Assembly (NCBI GenBank): GCA_947258715.1
Contig: CAMYJH010000018.1
Span: forward strand, 1 to 64,000
Length of the DNA stretch: 64,000 nt
Direction: 5' to 3'
Origin: an uncultured Gammaproteobacteria bacterium
GTDB lineage: Bacteria > Pseudomonadota > Gammaproteobacteria > HK1
A program made the translations under genes and the position numbers. Of this stretch, positions 18,649 through 27,531 are shown one piece after another. Below the pieces are notes generated by a model. The model worked only from the letters and a program-made list of their open reading frames with translations. It was not told the DNA's origin and ran no database searches. Numbering within the stretch: position 1 is the first letter of the stretch; each line of letters opens with the position of its first letter.

Positions 18649-21090
18649 ATGATACGAAACCCTTCATTTTTTAGCGTCCTCGCCTGCTGCCTGCTGGCCC
18701 TATGTTTCTCCCGGGCGGGCGCTCAGGACATACAGTCTAAGGACCAGTTCCAGCAACAGCTCGACAGCTGGAATTTCAAGCTCGAGCAGGCCGAGACCAA
18801 GCTGGTCAAAATGGGACCCACCGATTCGCTGCTCGCAAGCATCCGCCAGGACGTCAAAAAGATACAGGAGGAAACAGCCAGCGTCGCCAGCGCCGCCACG
18901 GTGGAAGCGCAAAGGCTGCGTCAACTGCTGCAGGCCCTGGGACCGCCGCCGGAGGAAGGCGCGCCGCCGGAGGAGGAATCTGTGGCGCAAAGGCGGACCC
19001 AGCTCCAGGACCAGCTGTCCATGTTCGAGGGCCGGATCCAGCAGGCCGAGCTGACGGCCGAGCGCGCGCGCCAGCTGGTGGCGCGCCAGTCGGCGAGCCT
19101 CAGGCGAAAGGCCGCAGAAGAGCTTTTTTACCGCCAGCCCTCCCCGGTGTCCTGGTCCGTTCTCAGCAGCGCAGGACCGCATTTTGTCTCCGCATTGAGA
19201 CAGCTCTCGCGCGCGCCGCTGGAAGCCTGGGCACCCGTCTTCACCGGAGGCGCCGCCCGCGGCGACGTGTTGCGTTTTTTTCTGGCGGTCGTGCTTGCAT
19301 TCGTGGTCGGCTGGCCTTTGAGGCGCGAGCTGATCCGGCGCTACGTCAGGGACCGTGACACCGCGCAACCCACCTACACGAGGCGGGTCGTCAACGCGGT
19401 GATGGTCGCCATCAGCCGCGGCGTAATTCCAGCCTTGCTCGCTTTTGCGCCCCTGGCCGTGCTGCTCGCTCGGGGCAGCAGCCGCGGCATTGCCGCCGAC
19501 ATGCTGGTCGCGGCGCTCATCGGCATCATTGCCGTGGTGCTCATTTCAGGTATCGCCCGCGCCGCGCTGGCGCCGGCATCCCCCAGCGTATGGCGACTCA
19601 CGCCACTCACAGACAAGAGCGCCCTGGCGCTCTACCGGCGTATACGCCAGGTGACGGTGATCGCGGCAGTCTTGTTCTTCGTTGAGTTTCCTGCCCTCCG
19701 GCATCTCTATATCAGCGAGGAGCTGAGAATTTTCTACAGCTTCGTCGGCGACACGGTGCTTGCGGCCTTCATCTTTGCGCTGCTGCCGAAGCGGCTCTGG
19801 CAGACGGTCGAACCCACCCAGGTCGACGGACTGGAACAGGCCGCGCCAATGGACTGGAAGATCCAGGTGCTGCGTGGCGCCGTAGCGATAACCGCGATTG
19901 CGATTCCGGTGTCGTCCCTCCTCGGCTTCATCACTTTCGCGGGTTACCTCACCAACAATCTGCTGATCACAGGACTGGTGATTGGAGGATTTGTCGTCTT
20001 TCACGGCCTCGCGCGCGAATTGCTCACCATCGCGTTCGAGCGCGAAGAGGCGGAGAGGGTGCCCGTCGAAGGGGGGGAAGAAGCGCGCGACAGGAGCGGG
20101 ACCCTGCTGCGATTCTGGTTGGTAGCCGCTTTCGACTTTGCTCTCCTGCTGGCCGCGGGGCTGCTGCTGCTATGGGCCTGGGGCATTGGCCTCGCCACCT
20201 TCAAGCAGTGGACACAATTGCTGGTCGATGGAATCAAGGTGGGCAAGTTTGCCATCTCGCCTACCGACGTGCTCATTGCGGTGCTGGTATTCGCCGCTAT
20301 TTTGTTTGTAACCCGCACCCTGCAGCGGTTCCTCGAAAACAGAGTCTTCCCGCAGACGCGTCTCGATGTCGGCGTACGACACTCCCTCAAAACTTCTATC
20401 GGCTATATCGGCCTGGTCATCGCTGCGGCTGCCGCGATTTCCGCCCTCGGATTGGACCTTTCGAACATCGCCATCATTGCCGGTGCGCTTTCGGTGGGTA
20501 TCGGCTTCGGCCTGCAGAACATCGTCAACAACTTCGTCTCGGGACTCATTCTGCTGGCGGAGCGGCCGGTGAAGGTCGGCGACTGGGTGGAAGTGGGCGC
20601 GCACCAAGGCTACGTCAGGCGCATCAACGTGCGCGCCACCGAGCTTCAAACCTTTCAGCGCTCCTCGGTGATTATTCCCAACTCGGAGCTGTTGTCCTCG
20701 TCGGTGGTCAACTGGACGCATAAAGATACGCTCGCGCGGGTGGATATTTCGGTGGGTGTCTCCTACGGGTCCGACATCGAGCTGGTTCGCGATACGCTAC
20801 TCGAATGCGCGCAAAGCCACCCGAACTGTATCCGCTACCCTCAACCCTTCGTCTTGTTCCTCAACTTCGGCGACAGCGCGCTGGAGTTCGACTTGAGGTT
20901 CTACGTGGCGAGGGCCGACGATATGTTTCGAACCGGAAGCGAAATACGCTTCGCGATCGTTCACGCCTTCAGGGAGAAAGGCATCGAGATTCCGTTCCCG
21001 CAGCGAGATCTCCACCTGCGCACCGTGGTGGAAGGGGTGAGAACGCCGACACTGACTAACCCCGGGGGCGAGGAAAAGGGGACGGGGTGA
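18649..21090 (+). CDS. Large MscS-type mechanosensitive channel (MscK-like)
   Basis: Protein of 813 residues. A signal peptide (FFSVLACCLLALCFSRAGAQ) is followed by a periplasmic coiled-coil domain rich in Gln/Glu (about 25-165), about ten membrane segments, and a C-terminal MscS core. The pore and beta domain are recognised by LSVGIGFGLQNIVNNFVSGLILL and RPVKVGDWVEVGAHQGYVRRI. It probably opens under hypo-osmotic membrane tension. ATG at 18649 is used because it gives a clean signal peptide. It is divergent from the DUF938 operon. Confidence 0.9.
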   Translation: MIRNPSFFSVLACCLLALCFSRAGAQDIQSKDQFQQQLDSWNFKLEQAETKLVKMGPTDSLLASIRQDVKKIQEETASVASAATVEAQRLRQLLQALGPPPEEGAPPEEESVAQRRTQLQDQLSMFEGRIQQAELTAERARQLVARQSASLRRKAAEELFYRQPSPVSWSVLSSAGPHFVSALRQLSRAPLEAWAPVFTGGAARGDVLRFFLAVVLAFVVGWPLRRELIRRYVRDRDTAQPTYTRRVVNAVMVAISRGVIPALLAFAPLAVLLARGSSRGIAADMLVAALIGIIAVVLISGIARAALAPASPSVWRLTPLTDKSALALYRRIRQVTVIAAVLFFVEFPALRHLYISEELRIFYSFVGDTVLAAFIFALLPKRLWQTVEPTQVDGLEQAAPMDWKIQVLRGAVAITAIAIPVSSLLGFITFAGYLTNNLLITGLVIGGFVVFHGLARELLTIAFEREEAERVPVEGGEEARDRSGTLLRFWLVAAFDFALLLAAGLLLLWAWGIGLATFKQWTQLLVDGIKVGKFAISPTDVLIAVLVFAAILFVTRTLQRFLENRVFPQTRLDVGVRHSLKTSIGYIGLVIAAAAAISALGLDLSNIAIIAGALSVGIGFGLQNIVNNFVSGLILLAERPVKVGDWVEVGAHQGYVRRINVRATELQTFQRSSVIIPNSELLSSSVVNWTHKDTLARVDISVGVSYGSDIELVRDTLLECAQSHPNCIRYPQPFVLFLNFGDSALEFDLRFYVARADDMFRTGSEIRFAIVHAFREKGIEIPFPQRDLHLRTVVEGVRTPTLTNPGGEEKGTG

Positions 21091-21111
21091 GGAAAGACAG
21101 CTTGATCTGAG

Positions 21112-21147
21112 GAATCGCGGCCAAGGCCGCTCCTACAGCGGGCTTCG
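21112..21147. repeat. REP-like palindrome, second copy
   Basis: TCGCGGCCAAGGCCGC followed by TCCTACAGCGGGCTTCG, a near copy of the unit at 6694-6730. It lies between the convergent MscS-type gene and the small minus-strand gene at 21173, a usual place for REP elements. Confidence 0.65.
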
Positions 21148-21172
21148 TTTTACCCGCCTTTCGAGTCGCGGC

Positions 21173-21517
21173 TCAATCGTGCCGGCTGCCGGCCTGGGCT
21201 TCGAGCTCCTCGGCAAAGCGGGCGGTAAGCTCGCGAAATCGTGAGGCTGGTCCTGCGTCCTCGAAGATGGGATCGCCCTGGTCGTCTTCCGAGATTACTT
21301 TGGGACCCTGGCGGTAGGGAAACGCCGCCTCTACTTCGTCCAGAGCGGCACTGATGAGGTCCCGAAGAATGTCCTCGATTCTGCGTCTCGGATACAGCTG
21401 CACCAGGGCTTCGATTCTGGCCGCATCCTGCACCGGCAGCTGAATGCAGTATTTTCGAACCGTGAGCGGCTCCGCTGATGCTTCTTCCCAGCGCTCGATT
21501 AGGTCTCTAACTTGCAT
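21173..21517 (-). CDS. Conserved small protein, sometimes labelled type 1 pili tip component
   Basis: Protein of 114 residues without membrane segments. It starts MQVRDLIERWEE and contains a repeated-looking middle (IQLPVQDAARIEALVQLYPR, EDILRDLISAALDEVEAAFP) and GPKVISEDDQGDPIFED. A similar family in Pseudomonas-type genomes carries the label type 1 pili tip component, without evidence known to me for that role. The start at 21517 has AGAGG upstream. A longer frame opens further upstream and is less likely. Confidence 0.65.
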   Translation of the reverse strand: MQVRDLIERWEEASAEPLTVRKYCIQLPVQDAARIEALVQLYPRRRIEDILRDLISAALDEVEAAFPYRQGPKVISEDDQGDPIFEDAGPASRFRELTARFAEELEAQAGSRHD

Positions 21518-21621
21518 GCTCGCCTCTTTTGTTTCATTTGCGCTAGCGTGCAAAGCAGACACGACGCGCATGTATTCATGTATTAAGGTTTACTCCGGAT
21601 TCGCCTCCGGCGCCACCACGA

Positions 21622-22638
21622 TTGGGAAATCGACGCCAATTGGATACAGACACCTCGACAGAGGTTCCGCATAAAGCGACTGCCGGGGTGGGACTCTTTT
21701 ACGGCGATGCGCTGCGAGCGTACGCTTTTGGCCACGGCCATCCCTTCGGCCCCGACCGATTGGACGCGTTCTGGAGCGAGGTGACGGCGCGCAAGCTCCA
21801 GGACCGCGTGCGGCTATTCGAGCCGGAAACCGCCGAACGGGCGGAGATCGAGCGTTTCCATACTCACGAATACGTGGACTGGGTAATTCAGCGCTCGAAA
21901 GCCGGCGACGGTTTCCTGGACTACGGCGACACGCCGGCGTATCCGGGCATTTACCAAGCCGCGTCCACCGTCGTAGGCACCACCCTCGCCGCCTGCCGCG
22001 CGATCATGTCCGGCGAGTGCCGGCGGGCGTTCATTCCCATCGCCGGTCTTCACCATGGGCGCCGGGACGCGGCCGCCGGTTTTTGCGCCCTGAACGACTG
22101 CGGCGTGGCCATCGAGACGTTGAAACAAAGCTATGGGCTTTCCCGGGTCGGCTACGTGGATATCGACGCCCACCACGGCGACGGGGTCTACTACGGCTTC
22201 GAAACGGACAGCGCGCTGATCTACGCCGATCTGCACGAGGACGGGCGCTTTCTCTATCCTGGGACCGGCGCGGAACACGAGCGCGGCAGCGGCGAAGCCG
22301 TGGGCACCAAGCTCAACATCCCGATGCCCCCGGACGCCGGTGACCGGCAGTTCTTCGAGGCCTGGGATCATGCCGAGGCGTTCATCGCCAGCGGACGTCC
22401 GCAGTTCCTGCTTTTCCAATGCGGCGCAGACAGCGTCTCCGGCGATCCCATCACCCATCTTCGCTATTCCACCGCCGCCCACGCCCATGCCGCCACGCGT
22501 CTTTGCGCCCTGGCGGATTCCTGCTGCCAGGGCCGGCTGCTGGCGATGGGCGGAGGCGGCTACAACCGCCGTAATCTGGCCCTGGCCTGGTGCGCGGTGC
22601 TGGAAGCCATGATCGCCGCAACGCCCGTGAGCCGGTAA
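21622..22638 (+). CDS. Histone deacetylase-like amidohydrolase (HDAC/AcuC superfamily)
   Basis: About 338 residues. Zn-dependent deacetylase motifs are present: PIAGLHHGRRDAAAGFCALND (HH pair), YVDIDAHHGDGVYYGF (Asp-x-His Zn site) and late LLAMGGGGYN. It may deacetylate acetylpolyamines, small acetylated compounds or protein lysines; the family does not allow a choice. The start is uncertain: TTG at 21622 has no ribosome site, and a GTG near 21689 would begin at VGLFYGD. It ends nine bases before nrdR. Confidence 0.85.
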   Translation: MGNRRQLDTDTSTEVPHKATAGVGLFYGDALRAYAFGHGHPFGPDRLDAFWSEVTARKLQDRVRLFEPETAERAEIERFHTHEYVDWVIQRSKAGDGFLDYGDTPAYPGIYQAASTVVGTTLAACRAIMSGECRRAFIPIAGLHHGRRDAAAGFCALNDCGVAIETLKQSYGLSRVGYVDIDAHHGDGVYYGFETDSALIYADLHEDGRFLYPGTGAEHERGSGEAVGTKLNIPMPPDAGDRQFFEAWDHAEAFIASGRPQFLLFQCGADSVSGDPITHLRYSTAAHAHAATRLCALADSCCQGRLLAMGGGGYNRRNLALAWCAVLEAMIAATPVSR

Positions 22639-22647
22639 GATTCGCAG

Positions 22648-23148
22648 ATGCACTGCCCCTTCTGTAACGATAACGACACCCGGGTCATCGATTCCCGGCT
22701 GGTGGGCGAGGGCAACCAGATCCGCCGTCGCCGAGAGTGTCAGGCCTGCAAGGAGCGCTTCACTACCTACGAGAAGGCCGAGCTCAGCCTGCCCCGGGTG
22801 ATCAAACGCGACGGTTCTCGGGTTCCTTTCAACGAAGAGAAACTTCGATTGGGGATGATGCGAGCGCTGGAGAAGCGGCCGGTGGCCAGTGATCACATCG
22901 AGGACGCCGTAAGCCGGATCAAGCACGCGCTGATTGCCTCGGGCGACCGCGAGGTGCGCGCCATGGCCGTGGGAGAACACGTGATGCACGCCTTGCGCCA
23001 GCTCGATCAGGTGGCTTTCGTGCGTTTCGCCTCCGTGTATCGCAGCTTCGAGGACGTCAACGCCTTCCGGGAAGAAATCGACCGCTTGGAAAACGAGCCC
23101 TCTCCCGAGCAGCGGCGTAATCAGATCCCGCTTCTACCCAACGATTGA
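22648..23148 (+). CDS. nrdR: Transcriptional repressor NrdR
   Basis: Protein of 166 residues. The N-terminal zinc ribbon [17 protein letters not shown] ... CQACKERF is followed by an ATP-cone (about 48-138). NrdR senses (d)ATP and represses ribonucleotide reductase genes through NrdR boxes. It precedes ribD, the order common in proteobacteria. Length is slightly longer than typical due to the C-terminal tail. Confidence 0.96.
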   Translation: MHCPFCNDNDTRVIDSRLVGEGNQIRRRRECQACKERFTTYEKAELSLPRVIKRDGSRVPFNEEKLRLGMMRALEKRPVASDHIEDAVSRIKHALIASGDREVRAMAVGEHVMHALRQLDQVAFVRFASVYRSFEDVNAFREEIDRLENEPSPEQRRNQIPLLPND

Positions 23149-23197
23149 CCCGGTGAACCCCTGCGTTGCGGGTGCATCCGAGGCGGCGATATCCATC

Positions 23198-24322
23198 GTG
23201 AGCAGAACCGAAGATTTTCAACCCATGGCGCGCGCGCTGAAGCTAGCGCGCCGCGGTCTTTACACCACGGATCCGAATCCGCGGGTCGGCTGCGTACTGG
23301 TGAAAGACGGCGCCGTGGTCGGCGAAGGCTTTCATGCCCGTGCCGGCGAACCCCACGCCGAGGTCAACGCCATCATTTCGGCGGGAAAAGCGGCCAGGGA
23401 AGCAACCGCGTATGTGACCTTGGAGCCCTGCTGTCATTCCGGTCGCACCGGGCCGTGCACGGAGCGTCTGATTGCGGCCGGCGTCCGCACCGTAGTGGTG
23501 GCGATGCGTGATCCCAACCCCGAGGTGAGTGGAAAAGGACTCGCGGCGCTGGAGTCGGCCGGAATCGAAGTGCGCGAGGGCCTGATGGAAGCCGAGGCTG
23601 CAAAACTCAACATCGGATTCATCAGCCGCATGACCCGCGGGCGCCCGTATCTGCGTCTCAAGCTCGCCGCCAGCCTGGATGGTCGAACCGCCCTTGCTTC
23701 GGGCCAGAGCCGCTGGATTACCGGCCCCGAGGCGCGGCGGGATGTGCAAAGGCTGCGCGCGAGAAGCTCCGCCATCTTGACCGGGGTCGATACCGTGCTC
23801 ACAGACGATCCTCGGCTCGACGTGCGCGAGAACTTTTACCCGCAGACAACCTACGTCGGCGCGGAGATCCGGCAGCCGCTGCGGGTCGTCGTCGACTCCC
23901 GGCTGCGCACTCCGCCGGGTGCGAAAATCATTTCTCCGCCGGGATCGGTGCTCATCGCCACCCTGGATAACAGCTCCTCGGCGGCAAACACGCTGCGTTC
24001 GGCGGGCGCGGAAGTGGTCGCTGTCCCCGCCTGCGGAGAACGCGTCGAGCTCTCGTCCCTGCTCGCCTACCTGGCCGACCGCGGAATAAACGAGCTGCAC
24101 GCGGAATGCGGAGCCACTTTGGCCGGAGCGCTGCTGAAAGCCGGGCTGGTAGATGAGCTGGTGCTGTACCTTGCGCCAGTGCTGCTTGGCCCCAAGGCGA
24201 GACCGTTGGCCGTGCTCGATGACCTCACCGATATGGGGCAGCGTCTGAAGCTTGAGCTTAAGGATCTGCGCGCCGTCGGCGATGACCTTCGTCTGACCGC
24301 CAGGCCGAGGACAAACGGCTAA
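23198..24322 (+). CDS. ribD: Bifunctional riboflavin deaminase/reductase RibD
   Basis: Protein of 374 residues from GTG at 23198; GTG at 23153 is an alternative. The deaminase half has HAEVNAI and CCHSGRTGPCTERLI, the Zn-binding His/Cys set. The reductase half begins RPYLRLKLAASLDGRTAL and holds the NADPH region. It performs the second and third steps of riboflavin synthesis on the GTP-derived pyrimidine. The start at 23198 places SRTEDFQPMARAL where family members have the equivalent AADHEYMARAL. Confidence 0.95.
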   Translation: MSRTEDFQPMARALKLARRGLYTTDPNPRVGCVLVKDGAVVGEGFHARAGEPHAEVNAIISAGKAAREATAYVTLEPCCHSGRTGPCTERLIAAGVRTVVVAMRDPNPEVSGKGLAALESAGIEVREGLMEAEAAKLNIGFISRMTRGRPYLRLKLAASLDGRTALASGQSRWITGPEARRDVQRLRARSSAILTGVDTVLTDDPRLDVRENFYPQTTYVGAEIRQPLRVVVDSRLRTPPGAKIISPPGSVLIATLDNSSSAANTLRSAGAEVVAVPACGERVELSSLLAYLADRGINELHAECGATLAGALLKAGLVDELVLYLAPVLLGPKARPLAVLDDLTDMGQRLKLELKDLRAVGDDLRLTARPRTNG

Positions 24323-24404
24323 ACTCGCGTCATGTGGAGAACAGAGCCGCAAACCCGGCGCCCGTCTGCAAACAATGTCCACCGAGCAGTGGAGGGCTGA
24401 GGCC

Positions 24405-25019
24405 TTGTTCAGCGGCATTATTCAGAGTATCGGCGAAATTCTTGCCCGCGATGCCGCACGGGGCGATGCCGGCGATCTGAGCCTGGTGATCCGAATCGGC
24501 GAGGGGTTCGACCGACCCCTGGAAACCGGGGCCTCGATATCCGTTAACGGCGTCTGTCTTACCGTGGTGGAACACCACGACGACAGGTTTCGCGCCGACG
24601 TTTCCAGGGAAACGCTGGCCTGCAGCGCGCTTCGAAATTATGCCGCCGGTGCCCGGGTCAATCTGGAATCGGCGGTCACCCCGGAAACGGCGCTCGGCGG
24701 TCATCTGGTCTCGGGGCACGTGGACGGAGTCGGCACCGTGCTCAGCCGCGAGGAAGACGACCGCTCGGTGCGTTTTCGCATCCGCGCGCCGGAGGCGCTG
24801 GCCCGTTATCTTGCGCCCAAAGGCTCCATCAGCGTCGATGGCGTCAGCCTGACCCTCAACCAGGTGGAGAATTCCGAATTCGAGGTGAACATCGTCCCCC
24901 ACACCCTCACGGCCACCATCATGTCGGATTACCAGCCGGGCCGCGAGGTCAATCTGGAAGTCGACGTGGTGGCCCGCTACCTGGAACGTCTGCTTCAGTA
25001 CCGTCCCGATCCCCGCTAG
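24405..25019 (+). CDS. ribE: Riboflavin synthase alpha chain RibE
   Basis: Protein of 204 residues with two lumazine-binding repeats: GASISVNGVCLTVV (first) and GSISVDGVSLTLN (second). It dismutates two 6,7-dimethyl-8-ribityllumazine molecules to riboflavin. TTG at 24405 was chosen because it gives the family start (M)FSGIIQSIG and has GGAGG nine bases upstream; an ATG 30 bases earlier is also open. It lies between ribD and ribB. No FMN riboswitch was recognised in the operon. Confidence 0.94.
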   Translation: MFSGIIQSIGEILARDAARGDAGDLSLVIRIGEGFDRPLETGASISVNGVCLTVVEHHDDRFRADVSRETLACSALRNYAAGARVNLESAVTPETALGGHLVSGHVDGVGTVLSREEDDRSVRFRIRAPEALARYLAPKGSISVDGVSLTLNQVENSEFEVNIVPHTLTATIMSDYQPGREVNLEVDVVARYLERLLQYRPDPR

Positions 25020-25120
25020 GGCGCATTAATCACCAGCGCATGACTAATGCGGTCTTGATAATGGGTTAACATTGCGCGCTCTCGCAGACGCGGGTCTTTC
25101 GCCACGCACGCCGCCCGACA

Positions 25121-26227
25121 ATGGATTTCAACACTACTCAAGAACTGATCGAGGAATTCCGCCAGGGCCGAATGGTGATCCTGATGGACGACGAGGGCCG
25201 AGAGAACGAGGGCGATCTGATCATGCCCGCGTCCCTGGTCACTGCGGAGAATATCAACTTCATGGCCCGCTACGGCCGCGGTCTCATCTGCATGCCCATC
25301 ACCCGCGAGCGCTGCGACCAGCTTGGGCTGTGGCTGATGGTCAGCGACAATCGCGAGTCTCAAAAGACCAAGTTCACTGTCTCCATCGACGCCGCCCACG
25401 GCGTGAGCACGGGAATTTCCGCCAGCGACCGAGCCGTCACGATTCAGGCTGCGGTGTCCGCGGACGCCCGACCGATCGACTTCGTGCAGCCTGGCCACAT
25501 ATTTCCTCTGGTTTCCGAGCCCGGCGGCGTGCTGGCCAGAGCTGGACACACGGAAGCCGGCTGCGACTTGGCCCGGCTCGCAGGACTGGAGCCCGCGGCG
25601 GTGCTAGTGGAGATCCTCAACGAGGACGGAACCATGGCGCGCCGTCCAGATTTGGAACAGGTGGCCCAGACGCACGGGCTGAAAATTGGCACCATTGCCG
25701 ATCTCATTCACTACCGCGTTTTGAACGAGAAGACGGTGCATCGGGTGAGCGAATGCCTGCTGCCCACAAGGCACGGAGAGTTTCAGCTGGTGGCCTTTCA
25801 GGAATCGACGACTTCGGCGGTTCACCTGGCCCTGGTCGCCGGAACCATCAAACAAGACGAGCCGACGCTGATTCGGGTGCACGTGCTGGACTCCCTTGCC
25901 GACTTGACCGGCAGCGTCCGCAGCGACTCCGGCTGGCCCATCGACGACGCGCTGAAGCGAGTGTCCCGGGAAGGCAATGGCGTGGTGCTGATATTGAGAC
26001 ATCACGAAGACGACACCGAGCTGATCCACCGCATCCACAGCTATCAGCTTGAAGACGCCGGCGAACCACTCGCGCGAAAGGAACCGGACGACGATCTACG
26101 AACCTATGGCGTCGGCGCCCAAATTCTTTTGGATCTGGGCGTTCGCAAGATGCGGATTCTGAGCGCGCCGAAACATATTCCCGGCATTTCGGGCTTTGGG
26201 TTGGAAGTGGTGGAGTACGTCAGTTGA
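25121..26227 (+). CDS. ribB: 3,4-dihydroxy-2-butanone 4-phosphate synthase with degenerate GTP cyclohydrolase II domain
   Basis: Protein of 368 residues. The N-terminal DHBP synthase is intact ([50 protein letters not shown]). The C-terminal half follows the GTP cyclohydrolase II fold but has lost the Zn cysteines (the usual LRCDCG is SVRSDSG) and the catalytic Tyr/Arg signature. It is therefore a RibB with a non-catalytic RibA-like tail, as described for many gammaproteobacterial RibBX proteins. A true ribA must be elsewhere. Confidence 0.92.
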   Translation: MDFNTTQELIEEFRQGRMVILMDDEGRENEGDLIMPASLVTAENINFMARYGRGLICMPITRERCDQLGLWLMVSDNRESQKTKFTVSIDAAHGVSTGISASDRAVTIQAAVSADARPIDFVQPGHIFPLVSEPGGVLARAGHTEAGCDLARLAGLEPAAVLVEILNEDGTMARRPDLEQVAQTHGLKIGTIADLIHYRVLNEKTVHRVSECLLPTRHGEFQLVAFQESTTSAVHLALVAGTIKQDEPTLIRVHVLDSLADLTGSVRSDSGWPIDDALKRVSREGNGVVLILRHHEDDTELIHRIHSYQLEDAGEPLARKEPDDDLRTYGVGAQILLDLGVRKMRILSAPKHIPGISGFGLEVVEYVS

Positions 26228-26230
26228 GAG

Positions 26231-26313
26231 GTAACGCGTAATGCGTGACGCGTAACGCGAACCCCAAATACGCATCACGCGTTACGCGTCACGCATCACC
26301 CGTCAAGCATCAC
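26231..26313. repeat. Heptad-repeat hairpin between ribB and ribH
   Basis: Left arm 26231-26258 is four direct heptads (GTAACGC, GTAATGC, GTGACGC, GTAACGC). Right arm 26272-26313 is six inverted heptads (GCATCAC, GCGTTAC, GCGTCAC, GCATCAC, CCGTCAA, GCATCAC). Shifted by one heptad, about 21 bp pair with a single wobble and a 20-base loop. The right arm runs to four bases before the ribH ATG and replaces any Shine-Dalgarno site. Confidence 0.85.
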
Positions 26314-26316
26314 GCC

Positions 26317-26796
26317 ATGGCAAAACACGATCTCGAACAACGCTCATACGACGTCGGAGACGCCCGCTTCGCTTTGGTCGTTTCGCGTTTTAACGCCAGC
26401 GTCGTTTCGAAGCTCCAACAGGGGGCTTTGGAAACACTGAAAAGCCACGGCGTCGCCGGGCACAACATTACCGTGGTGCCCGTTCCCGGCGCCTTCGAGA
26501 TTCCGTTCATGGCCAAACGCCTGGCAGCTGGCGGAGGCTTCGACGCGGTGATCACCTTGGGCGCCGTCGTTCGCGGCGGTACCCCGCACTTCGAGTACGT
26601 TGCTTCAGAATGCGCTCGTGGCGTGGCGGAAGTGGCCCGCGAAACCGGGGTGCCGATCATATTCGGCGTGCTCACCACCAACGACATGGCCGAGGCCCAG
26701 GAAAGGGCCGGCGGAGCTGAGGGCAACAAGGGCAGCGAGTCCGCAATCGCCGCCATGGACATGGTGCAGACGTTGCGCGGCTTCGCTGGCGAATGA
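26317..26796 (+). CDS. ribH: 6,7-dimethyl-8-ribityllumazine synthase RibH
   Basis: Protein of 159 residues. It condenses the RibD product with the RibB product to the lumazine substrate of RibE. The family blocks are present: FALVVSRFNASVV, VPVPGAFEIPFMAKRLA, VITLGAVVRGGTPHFEYV and GVLTTNDMAEAQERAGG. ATG at 26317 gives the normal length; the open frame upstream merely translates the heptad repeats. No ribosome site is visible, so translation may depend on the repeat hairpin or leaderless-like entry. Its last base pairs overlap nusB (ATGA). Confidence 0.95.
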   Translation: MAKHDLEQRSYDVGDARFALVVSRFNASVVSKLQQGALETLKSHGVAGHNITVVPVPGAFEIPFMAKRLAAGGGFDAVITLGAVVRGGTPHFEYVASECARGVAEVARETGVPIIFGVLTTNDMAEAQERAGGAEGNKGSESAIAAMDMVQTLRGFAGE

Positions 26797-27236
26797 AAAA
26801 GCCCGGCCCGGGCGCCCGCCGCAGGGCCCGGCGCGCCGCCCTTCAGGGTCTGTATCAGTGGCAGGCCACCGGGCAGCCGGCAGAAGATATCGTGGCACAG
26901 TTCGACGAGGATAAAGCCAGCGGCAACCTCGATAGGGATTATTTTTGCCGCATCATTCACGGCGTGATAATCAACGTGGAATCCCTGGACGAGATGCTGA
27001 CCCCGTATCTCGATCGCCCCCTGCGTCAGGTCGATCCCATCGAACGGGCGGTGCTCAGGCTGGCGGCCTTCGAGCTCTCGCACTGCGAGGACGTGCCCTG
27101 GCGGGTGATCATCGACGAGTCGGTGGAGCTCGCTCGCGCCTTTGGCGCCGAGCAGGGACATCGCTTCGTCAACGGCGTTCTCGACAAGCTTGCGCCCGCC
27201 GTTCGCCCGGAGACGGAATCCGGCTCGGGTGACTGA
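26793..27236 (+). CDS. nusB: Transcription antitermination factor NusB
   Basis: Protein of 147 residues, all-helical RNA-binding factor that pairs with NusE at boxA in rRNA antitermination. Family features: N-terminal RRRARRAALQGLYQWQ, YLDRPLRQVDPIERAVLRLAAFEL and VIIDESVELARAFGAEQGHRFVNGVLDKLA. It overlaps ribH by ATGA, a common arrangement (ribH-nusB), which suggests translational coupling. Confidence 0.96.
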   Translation: MKKPGPGARRRARRAALQGLYQWQATGQPAEDIVAQFDEDKASGNLDRDYFCRIIHGVIINVESLDEMLTPYLDRPLRQVDPIERAVLRLAAFELSHCEDVPWRVIIDESVELARAFGAEQGHRFVNGVLDKLAPAVRPETESGSGD

Positions 27237-27330
27237 AGCCTGCTGGTCGCCGCTTTTCTCCCCCGCTCAAAGGATTGGTAAGATCTGAAGATAGGAACGA
27301 GGAACCCCCTCGCCGTGGCAAGCCGCCAGC

Positions 27331-27531
27331 ATGCGTCAGCAGCCTGACAGCAACAAATATCTCGATGCCGTAGTCGTCATTTTCGTCTGCGCGGCGTTTG
27401 TCTTCATCTCTCCGTTCCTGCTTGTCTGGAGCTATCCGACCGCTCCGTGGTACCTGCCGTACCTGATCTGGGCGCTCGTGATTCTATTCGCCTGGCTCGT
27501 GAACCGTCTCCGACATCGCCATGAGCTTTGA
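27331..27531 (+). CDS. Small two-helix membrane protein upstream of the CbrA-like kinase
   Basis: Protein of 66 residues with two hydrophobic segments (VVVIFVCAAFVFISPFLLVW and PYLIWALVILFAWLVNRL) and a basic end. It overlaps the start of the following symporter/histidine kinase gene by 11 bases. Small two-helix proteins often accompany sodium:solute symporters, so it may assist that domain. No family assigned with certainty. Confidence 0.7.
   Translation: MRQQPDSNKYLDAVVVIFVCAAFVFISPFLLVWSYPTAPWYLPYLIWALVILFAWLVNRLRHRHEL

Noticed and set aside
24323-25120. FMN riboswitch before ribE or ribB
   Set aside because: No RFN-element core was recognised in either gap; ribosome sites and weak hairpins only. 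A covariance search would settle it.
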